Assembly (NCBI GenBank): GCA_037043015.1
Contig: CM073329.1
Span: 3,860,648 to 3,924,647 of the forward strand
DNA: 64,000 nt
Reading direction: 5' to 3'
Source: Bryum argenteum
Lineage: Eukaryota > Streptophyta > Bryopsida > Bryales > Bryaceae
Part shown: in pieces, positions 9,361-19,753 of the stretch
Layout: every line of letters begins with the position of its first letter
Position numbering within the stretch: the first letter of the stretch is position 1
Position numbers and translations under genes: made by a program
Notes under the pieces: generated by a model
What the model was told of the DNA's origin: nothing
Database searches by the model: none
What the model saw: only the letters and a program-made list of their open reading frames with translations

Positions 9361-12065
9361 CGTGGAGATGTTCATAAGGTATTATCGCCGGTCTTTTTCT
9401 TCTTTCACCTTTTACTGCTCCTGCCTTGACGTTGATTAGTGATTACCGATCATTAATGTACAAGTGAGAATTCACTTAATCTTTACTGGAATTTTACTGT
9501 TTTGGGGACGTAACTTAAATTTCTGGTTTTCTACTTTAAGGGGGATTTGGATAAGGGTTATTGGCTAAATTTGGCTAGCACGTAATACTTTCTGCCTTTG
9601 CAGCCCCCATTTCAGTTAAAATTATCTATCCTTCATCGTAGACGTCGCATCTATAAACTTTCCTGCACCACGTCAGGATGATAATGGAAATGCAAATTTC
9701 TAGGGCAGGTAAAGGCAGTGCTTCGTAGCAGCTAGTAGAGGATGAAAAAGTGCCATTCCATTCCCCTCCCATCCCTGAAATTATCAATTGATACCCTCCC
9801 AAAGTCATTTTTTAAGAAATTGATTACAGAAATGAGGCCTGCAGATCCAAGTTACTGCAAGCGCATGCTGCTTGGTAATTTTATCCCATTAAATTAAAAA
9901 CTAGTGGGCTCCTTTACCCCTGCCCCAAGAACCGCTTATCCTCGCCTTCCGCGGCTGGTAAAGCTGTTACTGTGAAACATCCAACACATATGCAGCCTCT
10001 ATTGGAAATTCTAAAATAACATTCTAAAAGCATTGCTTTTGACACAGTAATTTTGCTTAAGAAATTTACTTAATTTAATAAGTACCTGTGAGAGGGCCCA
10101 GTACATTTGAATATGTAAAATACAGTATCGTATCATGGAATGTACTCTATCTGTTACCGTATTTGTACATTCCTTTTGCTCTGCACAGAACATACCGCTC
10201 TCTCCCTTAATAAGTACTGCACCCCTTCATACGTTTCATAACCTGCAATTCAACATACAATATCAGTGCTAATTCAACATACAACATTAGTGGCAATTTG
10301 TTACTGCATGTGAGGCATGGATGTGATGGAATGATAGACAAGATACTAATTTCGAACAGCCCACATACAAACCATGCTCCTGAGGTAATTGAGATATACC
10401 TCTCCTCGCAAACCGATTTGAAAATATGAACCAATTGTTCAAAGAACGCGGGTTCAGCTGCTCTTGGTCAACAAATGGATAGAAACATAATCCATGTTTC
10501 TCGTACCTCAAGTTCAATTTGAAGATAATAGCAGCTACATAGAAAACGTTTATCCATACACCTGCATGATTGAAGAGCACAAGAGTATATACTTTATAAC
10601 CCAGAGATATATGCAATACTACCTTAAAACATATTCGCTACCACAGTCTAAATCTATATAGAAACAAGACGCCAGTCGAAGAGGATAGAGTGCTGACTCG
10701 GTTGTGTCTGTAATGTTTATTGACATTAAGATGTATTCACACGACCACACTGAAGTGAACGAATCGCACGCTACTCTAGCATAATCAGATGAAGAACGCC
10801 CTCCGGGTGTTAGAAGATGTTACTGCTTCTTCTGCCATCAGACTTCCGACCGCTTTTTTTCTCTCAAACCGATATTCCTATGTCCGGTGCCACGTTTGCT
10901 GTTGGTCTCGTTCCTTAGTGCAGGTAGGACACTCATAAGCACGACCTGATAGACAAAACGTCTAAAATTTAGAACACATTGAAAAACTGTATTGTGCTGA
11001 CTTTTCCCACTCAATTCTTGAAGTATTTGATATGATACGCGCAATAACAAAGACTTATCCAGAACAAGCAAATTGACGAAGACAAACGTGAACAAATATT
11101 AAGACATACTTGATTGATTGATATTATTCGAATGTGGCTCGTAATTTCAATCACCACAATCCAGCCTTAATACCACCATGCAATTCTATTTTTGAAATCC
11201 TTGAGTTCTTTAGAAGGTAACGGTGATAACTTGATAATTCGGTTCTATTACGAGACAAACTAATTGGTATCGATGTAACGTATTTATTTGCCACGTTATG
11301 CTTTGCTAATTTATCGGCTACTACGTTAGTAGCATTGATTTATACAAAATTTCTCTTGATTTACCTTCGTACCTCCTTGAGATCGCTATAGCCAAAGCAA
11401 TGCATTCCGTGTCCAACTCAGAATGTGAAGAAGACGCAACTCCGTCCATGATTGAAGCTACCACTGAGAAACCTTACTGTTAGGTGTAATAGAAATTCAA
11501 TGTACCTGTAATGAAGAGTTTCGCAAGCGACGTTGTTCTGAAAAAACATTTCATAGGACTGAAGCAGATGACATCAAATTAACGTTTCCCCATCACATCA
11601 CTAAACTGAGTGTCAGAAACTGCTGTAAAAAATATTACACACCACATACTAGGTCAAATAAGCCTGTGAGATCGAAAGAAGGACCAAGGGCAGCTTACTT
11701 TTTAACTTCCTTATACTTCCCCTCTTCGAAGTTCATGACCCTTGGTATATCAGTAAATACAGAAATCCGCATATGCATAGATCTTTGTCGGGCGGTCACT
11801 GCAACACTCCGTTTCTGTAAAACCTTCCGCTAGTAAGAATTGCTTAAACTCCTCAGAGTGCGTGAACGCATTAAAGGACAAAAAGGTTCACGACTCTGAC
11901 CATGTAACCTCTGATGGGAGTGGTTTAGTCCATGATCGAAGAACCTCCTCAGAAATGCGAGGGAGCTACCTCTCAATCCTGCGACAGAAGTACCGGAGTA
12001 TTTCAGATACAGTTTTCATGTATCTCTAATCGGCCTTCTTCGTGATTCCTTCAAGCTTAGAATGT
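9361..12065. other. CACTA left arm, no confident gene
   Basis: This is A/T-rich sequence downstream of the transposase gene. On the minus strand, around 11980-11700, a degenerate reading (EEVLRSWTKPLPSEVTW, then TFLSFNAFTHSEEF) follows an acceptor-like TCTGTCGCAG. It may be a decayed final exon of the transposase, but it contains stops. The rest (9361-11690) shows no coding or repeat structure that I can support. Confidence 0.4.
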
Positions 12066-13381
12066 TTAGAATAAGCCTCTCACCTCCTCATTATCTGATT
12101 CGCGCGAAGAGCTGGACGTATCTTCTGCCGAAGTGCTTTCAAGATGTTGTGCTTCTTCCTCCTCGCTACTGTCCTCGCTGCTGTGAATCGATTCCTCCTC
12201 CCGAGGTCTGCGCCTGACATTTCTATTATCTCCTAAGTCGTTTTTGGCTGCCCTTCTACGAAGTTGGCCCCCGTTTCCCTCGTTTTCTTCATGAAAACTG
12301 TCTGCTGCCGATTCCTCACTGTTCTCAATGCTTTGATCAGACTCCCTAGCCTGCTGTGTGTTTGGAACGACTCGCCCACCACAGCCGCCGCCATGCCGCC
12401 CCCTTCTGCCACCACGGTTTCTACCACCGCCTCCACGACCTTGTCGTCTCACTATGTTTCTTTGATTCACTGGCTCAAGGTAAACATCAATGCCGGTTGC
12501 TGCTGGTGGTAGCTCCTCCTCCCCAACTTCCCGTTCTGGCCGTAACCCCTCAAAGTCCTCATCTTGCCCCATGTGAAACAACTCTGTATCGTCTTCACCC
12601 ATTGTGTTTGGTAATATCCGTTTCCCTCGCACTTCTTTTCGCAAGATCACTCTCCAACCGGGGGACTCTCTTGCGTTTGAATAGAACACCTGCTCACAGT
12701 GAATGGGAAACGCAAAACTATCTCTACAAACTGTACGGTATCTTCTTTCGTAATTTGCTAATGTGAAGCCCCACTTATCTCGTTTTATAGTTGCATTCTC
12801 TCCCCCTATAAATTGCCTTCACAAAGTCGCATACTAATACCACTAAGCAATGGCGTTTATAGTTAAGCTCTAATATTTCCTCTATGTGTCCTACATACTC
12901 TACGTCTGCTTGAACTTGGTTAGCATCACGGATGTTATTCCTGCACACTTATCTAAATGTTGCCGCAACTCCACCATTGCATGTTCGCAAGGGCCTCTCG
13001 GAGCTTAGCACTCGGAAATGGTTCCCATATGCATACATAGACTTAAACGCAGCCGCTACATGCAAAGGTCCCATTCTTTGTGTCTACTATCATCTGCTCT
13101 ACAACGACACCCTCTCGTTGGTCATGGCGTACCTCTTCTAGAACCCATTCTGAGAAGGTTGGTAATGACTGAAGCTCCCTAGGGAACGCAAAACTTGTTC
13201 TCCTTCCCCTTCGCCGAATCATTCGCGCTGTCTTGCTCTCTTTCATTTTCCCTCTCAATTCTCCGATCCTCGTACCTCCTACACAAAACAAGGAAGAATT
13301 CAGCCACCGAATCGGTAAAAATTGAATACCTGTCAGATTTATTATCCAAATGGTATTCAGCCCTACGGCAATATCCTTCAT
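12066..13381 (-). pseudogene. Transposase C-terminal exon(s): DUF4216-type domain, RGG box and acidic tail
   Basis: On the minus strand, frames joined across small shifts read LPTFSEWVLEEV, YAYGNHFRVLS, GGVAATFR, YVGHIEEILELNY and then VFYSNARESPGWRVILRKE. This is the order seen in the DUF4216 region that follows the TNP2 core. Frame changes lie near 13050 and 12785. Downstream (12066-12620) the protein becomes Arg/Gly-rich (QGRGGGGRNRGGRRGRHGGG), then strongly acidic and Ser-rich (SSEDSSEEEEAQ). A GAG|GTGAG donor near 12085 suggests that the final TAA-proximal codons are intronic and that another exon followed. Confidence 0.65.
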
Positions 13382-14103
13382 ACACCTTTCAAATTTGTAA
13401 TTATCTTATCTATTACAAGAGCAATTACGAACGACACTTCATTCACGCGGGCCCCTTACAAAGGAACTGATTTTCAATCTACCTATCTATCTTACAAGAG
13501 CGATTAGTTTATCAATCATGCTTATACCCAACTTTAACCGGCGTATGTGAAGACTCTAACTATTTGAATCATGAACATGGATACGTTGTTGCTAGAAAAT
13601 TGCATTCTAGGCTGTCCTATCACTATGAAAATCCGAGTCCAAATGATATTTTCAAGAACCTGCTTTATACTGATCAGGAAGTTATGCTTCACGCAGCCCT
13701 ATACAACCCATGTTACAATTCAAACATGCATTTCTGAAAAATAACTAAAAAATAGAAATTGCGTCGATTCACCCACCGCAGTATCATACACATTGGCTTC
13801 TGTAGTTAGGAGATAAAGGTTTTGGCTCCGGTGTTTACAGCAGAAACGTCAGTTTCAGGAATCTCAAGTAGGCCTAGACAAATGGCAAAAAATGAATCGG
13901 CAAATAACATCGAGTTCTGCTGGATTTCTACGCAGTTCAGCTTGCCGCATTTGCTGCAAATGCGAGCATAGAGCCGGAACTGATAGTTATAGTGTCAATG
14001 ACGAGGCAATCATAGATACTACAAAGGGACATGAAGAGTCCAACATAAAATGGCGATTGGTTTACTACGTGGTTAAACATAGACCCTCATACATACCACT
14101 TTG

Positions 14104-14325
14104 ACAGGACATCCCCCACGCTGGGACTTACCAAGCGTGGGGTTTACCCCGGCATGCAAGGGCGAGGGTACAACAACCCCGTGATTTTGAATTGTTGATT
14201 ACTACAATACCACCCCCTAGACTTATATGGGGTCTGTGATTCCAAATTTCATCACTAAAAAATTAAACAAGGGCCGCATGACCTTCAGTTTGAGAGCAGG
14301 GGTAAATGGGCCGCAAGCCTTATAC
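14104..14325. repeat. Partial MITE-like copy inside a transposase intron
   Basis: GACAGGACATCCCCCACGCTG at the left end is followed by GGGACTTACCAAGCGTGGGG. Shared phrases then run to GGGCCGCA and AGCAGGGGTAAATGGG. This matches the left end and interior of the 55607-55877 element, but the right inverted repeat is missing here. Confidence 0.65.
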
Positions 14326-14466
14326 ACTCTATCCAATGAGCAGATTCGGTTCTGATATCAAACCATGAAAACGAACATTCACGCTAAAGCCAGCGACTCT
14401 ATCCAATGAGCAGATTCGGGTTTTGATATCAAACCACGAAAACGAACATTCACGCTAAAGCCAGCA
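14326..14466. repeat. 70-bp tandem duplication
   Basis: Two near-identical units of about 70 bp lie head to tail. Each starts ACTCTATCCAATGAGCAGAT and ends CACGCTAAAGCCAGC (14326-14395 and 14396-14466). They lie in an intron of the CACTA transposase gene. Confidence 0.9.
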
Positions 14467-14811
14467 ACCCCGGCTTCTACCGCTATACGCAGGTAAATTG
14501 AACATGTGGCTAAGAATTTGGCTGATAAACAAGGAAGCACTGCTGTAATGTCTACCTTGCTAGTTGATGGAGACAACCATGGCTCATGGGCTGGCTTCAC
14601 CCTTCCTACATGGATGTACTACATAGGGCCCCTCACCTGAAATTATTATGGAGAATATTACAAATACTTGTTGTTTGACCCCTTGAAGGCCTACAGTGTT
14701 GATCAAAGGCGGCAAATGCCATCTTTGACAAACAACAACAGTTACAGGTTCGAAGGATATTACAATGATTTTGGTAAACATTAGGATATAGTATCGCGTA
14801 ACTACTAAAAG

Positions 14812-14927
14812 GGAAAATTCTTTGTTGAGATAGACAAAGACAAAACAAATAAAATATTACCTCTACAAGGGAAACTAAAATTCTTTGTTGAGATAGACAA
14901 AGACAAAACAAATAAAATATTACCTCC
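14812..14927. repeat. Tandem duplication carrying a copied splice donor
   Basis: The block AAATTCTTTGTTGAGATAG through AAATATTACCTC occurs twice, at about 14814-14863 and 14878-14926. On the minus strand each copy begins with GAGGTAATATT, the donor site at the end of the DUF4218 exon. The intron therefore holds a spare donor. Confidence 0.8.
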
Positions 14928-15820
14928 TGTAAGGCTCCATGTGCTCGGTGTTGTTTAGCACAAACTCGTGTATCAACTTCAAAAAGCCTGAAGTCATGAC
15001 ACGGTCTCTTCGTGCACCCTCCAGTATCTCATCGTACATTGCCGGTTCCTCCTTGTCATCCCATGCACGCTTTGTTGTTGGAGTATACTGCAACAGATAC
15101 TCATTCAAAAATCCCACAGATTCTTCTCTAAGGTAACCATTAGCCATACTCCCCTCAGGTTTCGCCTTATTTTTGACGAATCCTTTTAATCCTTTCATGT
15201 ATCTCTCAAAGGGATACATCCATCGTGTGTGGACTGGACCGCAAATGAACAACTCCTCTACTAAGTGAATAGGGAGATGCATCATTATCACGAACACAGA
15301 CGGTGGCAATTCTTTTTCTAAAGAGCATATGGTTTCAGCTACTTCTTCTAGCATTGTTGCCTTTTGATTTACATCTACAACTTTTGCACAAAGGTTTCTA
15401 AATAATCATTTGACGCCAGCACACAGATCCAACAACCCTATGATTTCCTACATTCCTCAAACACAAAGGAATCACTTGTTGGAGTAATATGTGGAAATCA
15501 TGAGTTTTTAACCCCCTTAACTTCCCGTCTGAAATTCGTGAGCTTAGGGGTCCGACATAACCCGAGGGGAATTTTAGTTTCCTTAAGGTGGTGAGGAAAA
15601 TGGAACGCTCATCTTTTTATTGAGAACATAAGGTGCGTCCGGCTTAAAATGGCTTCGTCCATCCGGGTTCCGTTGCAGGTGAAGGTGTGGCCTGATGCCT
15701 CTGACCCGCATGTCCTCCCTTGATTTATTATCATCTTTCTCGCCAAACAATATCTTCAATAAATTTTCGCAAATATTTTTTTCGCAGTGCATTGTGTCCA
15801 ATGTGTGCCTTGTTGGAAGT
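14920..15820 (-). pseudogene. Transposase exon block: DMDV-like region and DUF4218
   Basis: On the minus strand this reads MDTMHCEKNICENLLKILFG at about 15801. After a frame change it reads LRKLKFPSGYVGPLS and LRGLKTHDFHILLQQVIPLC. It then enters a long open stretch (15354-14920) with LPIHLVEELFICGPVHTRW, then YPFERYMKGLKGFVKNKA and EGSMANGYLREE. These are the conserved signatures of the DUF4218 domain that follows TNP2 in plant CACTA transposases. The frame changes between 15360 and 15600 show decay. The 3' end uses the GAGGTAATA donor described at 14920. Confidence 0.75.
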
Positions 15821-17346
15821 TCCTACAATGAAAAAGATAAAAATTAGCATCCTTAGAAGTTCCAGAACTACCTCTTCATTCGAAGGATTAATAAAAACTA
15901 TATGCATGTGTCATCATCATCTAGACAAAGATACAGAATAGCTTTAAACATAAAGCACGACTATAATTCCCTGGTTCACAAAAAGCACGACTATAATTCA
16001 AAGATACAGAATAGCTTTAAACAGAAATATCAAAATTCGAAAGGCTTTAAGCATAAAAGAAAATGCGTACGGAAGCACGACTATAATTCCCTGTTTCACA
16101 AAAAGCAAAGACATGAAAGGGCTAATAACAAAACTTAATAACTGTCAAGCTACTAATGAAGAACTCTTTACATTCTAAGCTTTCTACATGATACTCAGAG
16201 CCACCGCTTTTGTTATAAACTTATGCATAAGTAGCTCAACCAGAACGAATTTAAAATATAAAACCTTTCAAAAATAAAAATCATAACAATAAACCATACA
16301 GAATTGAGAAATTCTGAAATAGAGAAAGCTATTAGAAAGCTCTCAGAAATTTGACATGCACTGAACATCTCGAAATAAATATGAACCCTGTTAGGGAGGA
16401 CAAAACAGCGTGAAATCCCCACCAAAATTCAGAATGAGATAAACAGTGCAAACCATAAAAAGAATAAGTAGACTGTCCTGTAAGCACCAATTTTAGCGAC
16501 CTTGCCTATATTTAGCAGTAGTAAAATCAAAATGCAAACATGATCACATTCGAAATAGGTTTTAACGAGGATTGAAAAATTTGCAACATGTATTTTGCAT
16601 TCATGAATTTTATACAGAAGTTCAAACTGCTAAGTAAGATTTGACCCAAATGCGCACTCTACAAATGAGGTACATCTGTCCTTTCACAATCAATAGAATT
16701 TGGAGAGGGCGCTTTTGGGTCGGGGGCGCTTTTTGGACAGTCTAACAGGGAACATCATTTTTGGAAGCAAACGGTGGATTTATTCCATAGAAGGGAATAA
16801 CTCAAAATTTCTCATTGAGCACTAAACTAAGTTTTTACCTCTACAAGCAATTACTTAGCCTAGGTAATACGGTGGCGGATATAAATTTCCACAAATATAG
16901 GTAAACCGAAGTACAGCACCTCTTTACAGTTGTGAATAAAACTTTAAACTCCTATACTGGAACTACTCCGATACGACAACCCACATAGTGTAATTTGAAG
17001 TTACTACAACCAATGGAGATTTAAAGGTGAAGCTTTCTATCGAAATATAAAATTGCCATCCAAAAGTAATGAATCATGGGGAAATTGCCATATTTTGATG
17101 TTGCGAATTTTAGTAGTAACATAAGATGTCATAATTTTAGAGTAAGCAAGTAGCCGTTATTGTTTTATTTCTCCCATTCTATTCGTTATCTTATATAGCG
17201 CAGATCCCAAAAGTCCCAGACGATGTCATAAATTCGTGAATTTTCTGATCATTTCGTGATTGTCGTTACCATCATGGACTCACGGCATATCAGATGGGTA
17301 CTTCTACGAGAAAACAGAAATTTGAGCTCTAAGGTCCTACAAAGAT
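15820..17346. other. Transposase intron, A/T-rich with short internal repeats
   Basis: There is no gene here. Between about 15935 and 16105 the phrase AAGCACGACTATAATTC occurs three times, together with GATACAGAATAGCTTTAAAC twice. Near 16710 GGGCGCTTTT is repeated (GGGCGCTTTTGGGTCGGGGG, then CGCTTTTTGG). The remainder has no structure that I can support. Confidence 0.5.
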
Positions 17347-18160
17347 TCAGGTATGCTTAAACAAATCTCTTACCTCCCAATAAGGAAGTTGAAAAAGAAT
17401 ACTTATTCTTTTAACTCCAGTTTTTTTAACTGGGTCATGTGCTGAATTTGGGCGGCCTCCGAGTTGTAGAAAACTCTCCCTCCACGCCCCTCGCAATCTG
17501 ACTGTTAAACCGGATTGTCTGCCGGGTGAGGGTTCGTGGTTGGGTAGCCCATTGAATGCGGCACGAGCTACCCTCCAGTGGTGGTCCTCTTTCAGCCACC
17601 TTCGATTGCCTAGGAAAACCGTCTTGTGCGCCTCCCTTGAGTGCTCTGCAAATGTGCCCTCCCCACATACAGGACATCCCGCATACCCTTTCCCAGTTTG
17701 TCCAGATATTAGAGTATACGCAGGAAAATCATGTATCGTCCAAATTAACATGCCCCGCATTCTAAAGCTTCTCTTTGGGACCGGTGTGGTTCGACATGTC
17801 TATGGCACTCACACCCACCCAAAGCTTCTTCAACTCACGAACAAGAGGTTCTAAAAACACGTCTATTGTATTTTCGGATGGAGAGTTAGGCCCCGGTATG
17901 ATCATACTTAAACTAATAAAGAATCTCTTAGTTAGCAAGTATGGTGGAAGATTGTAGAACACAATCATAACCGGCCAAACAGAATGCTTTGAGGATTGCA
18001 GACTATGGGGATTCACACCATCTAAAGCTAGCCCCATTCTTACGTTTCTTGATTGCCCACTAAAGCTAGGGAATTTTTGTTGAATAAAACTCCACTGTTC
18101 ACTATCAACAACCGATCTCATTTTGCTATCCTGTGATGAATTTAAACTATGCCAACGCAT
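17347..18160 (-). pseudogene. Transposase TNP2 core segment
   Basis: Two adjoining minus-strand open stretches (18160-17762 and 17760-17347) read continuously in family order. They contain RMGLALDGVNPHSLQSSKHS, WPVMIVFYNLPPYL, MIIPGPNSPSENTIDVFLEP and LVRELKKLWVGV, then MRGMLIWTIHDFPAYTLISG, a GCPVCGEGTF Cys pair and NRRWLKEDHHWR. These are hallmark strings of the TNP2 transposase family of CACTA elements. A one-codon frame junction near 17761 suggests a small indel. This region carries the catalytic core. Confidence 0.85.
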
Positions 18161-18173
18161 ATGCTTCGCTATT

Positions 18174-18873
18174 TCAGGCGTGGAACATCCTTCGCAACCT
18201 TCTAATTAAGGAGAAATAACGAAGTACACGAATTGGCACAGTTCTCGAACCGGGAATATACCTAGACTTATGGCAAACTGGACATTCCTCTAAGTCTGAC
18301 TTTTCCATCCAATACAGAGTACGGCCACACTCACAACAATGAATGGTCTCATGAGATAATCCTAGCTTCATTAGCATAGTTTTCATCTCATAAGACGATT
18401 TAGGACATGTGTTGTCCTTAGGCAATACATCGTATTTGAGGAACGTCAAAATTTCATCTAAGCAATGGTGGCTGAACGAAAACAGTGTGCACAAGGACAT
18501 AAGTACGATGCTAAACTGTAACCTGGTGGTTTCAGAACCTGGATACAGTGGCTCCATAGCCTCTTGGAGTAGCGCTTCAACGACTGGTGTAACATCAGGC
18601 TCTTCTTCCTCAGATGACATGTCTTCAAAATCGAGCATGTCGTCCTCCACCTCTCTGAATTGCCCGTGAATCTCATCCGCTCTCGCGAAGTAATTCTCCG
18701 CCATCTCCTCAAGGTTGATGTCTGTGTTTGGAGGGGCAGGCTCAAAAGCTGCGTAATCTTGTGCATCCAGGAAGACGTCCTCTTCTATGTTGTTATTCGC
18801 TGGTATTTGGGGATGACCGTCGAGTTCTCCTTCTTCCCCTTGGGTATTATTATGCTGGTGGGGGTTTCTCTGC
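18174..18873 (-). pseudogene. Transposase exon with acidic N-terminus and zinc-ribbon
   Basis: The exon begins after the acceptor TTGTCTTGCAG. It encodes an Asp/Glu-rich stretch, a helical region, and a Cys cluster ETIHCCECGRTLYWMEKSD ... CPVCHKSRY followed by PIRVLRYFSLIRRLRRMF. The C-x2-C / C-x2-C ribbon and the LRYF-L-RL motif are standard immediately upstream of the TNP2 core. Copy B begins only 52 bp upstream, within the preceding intron. Confidence 0.85.
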
Positions 18874-18919
18874 AAGACAATGTAAAATATCAGGTATTTT
18901 AGATTTATAGGTGAACACT

Positions 18920-18924
18920 AGGTG
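18920..18924. repeat. Target-site duplication of gypsy copy B, left (AGGTG)
   Basis: AGGTG directly abuts the TGTTAG of the LTR and is repeated at 28799-28803 after the other LTR. A 5-bp duplication is standard for Ty3/gypsy integration. Confidence 0.95.
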
Positions 18925-19708
18925 TGTTAGCCGGGGTCTTCGATGGAGGTGTCCGAGGTGTAAGGAACGGGACTGTATGGGTCAGCAAATGGGTAAAGAC
19001 CGGGGCTCGGGGTTTAAATCACAGTTAGCCCCGGGTCCGGGTAGGTCGTTTGACTCGAGACCGTAATCACTCAGTGATTAGGCCGGGTAAGTCAATCCAG
19101 TGAGCTCGGGGTAGTACTCTGTCGGCCCGAGTCCCAGGGTTATGGTGCCTTGCGGGTTTCTCTCCTGTGTGCGACTCCACGGCCGCGGCGTGTGTGTGTG
19201 TGTGTGTTCGCTGCAGTGTAGGTCCGTCGACGGGGAGAACATCCACGAGGAGAGGGCCTTTTCAACCACGTAGCGTGCACTGAGACACAACAATCCCAAC
19301 CCAGATTTCCACGGTGCCACGGCGATTGCAAGATGTAGACCACAGGAGTTTAGAAATAGGGAAGGAGGGAGAGAGGGATAAGCACAAGGTTAGAAGTAGG
19401 GGAACTGGACTGAGTCCTGTTTGCATTGAATTGTGAACGCCCAAGGTACAAAGATCGCAAGCATGCGTTGTGACTATCACGACATTCGTGCACTACAGAG
19501 ACTGGCTAATGTGTAAATCCTCCTCTATTTATAATAAAACCTAATTCTTGCGTTGTTCTTCGGCCTTAACTCCCTGCGCCCCTGCTCTCGATCCTCGTGG
19601 TCCTCTGGTCACTGCCTCGGCCTCGAGCCCCGTGGTTGTTTAATTCCTGGTCTTCCCCCGGGGTGTTGGTCTTCGGTAATGATACCCGTGGCACCGAGGC
19701 GGGTAACA
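18925..19708 (-). repeat. 3' LTR of gypsy copy B (784 bp)
   Basis: Identical to the right LTR except for three substitutions (about 19099, 19112 and 19688). A TATA box lies at 19526-19533 on the minus strand (TATAAATA), followed by the presumed transcription start. A (TG)n run (about 19190-19207) lies in U5. Confidence 0.95.
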
Positions 19709-19712
19709 TTTT

Positions 19713-19724
19713 GCCCTCTTTTTC
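19713..19724 (-). other. Polypurine tract of gypsy copy B
   Basis: On the minus strand GAAAAAGAGGGC, followed by AAAA, abuts the TG of the 3' LTR. This is the expected plus-strand primer position. Confidence 0.75.
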
Positions 19725-19753
19725 AGAGTGCAATTCGTCCCCGAATTGCTGTG

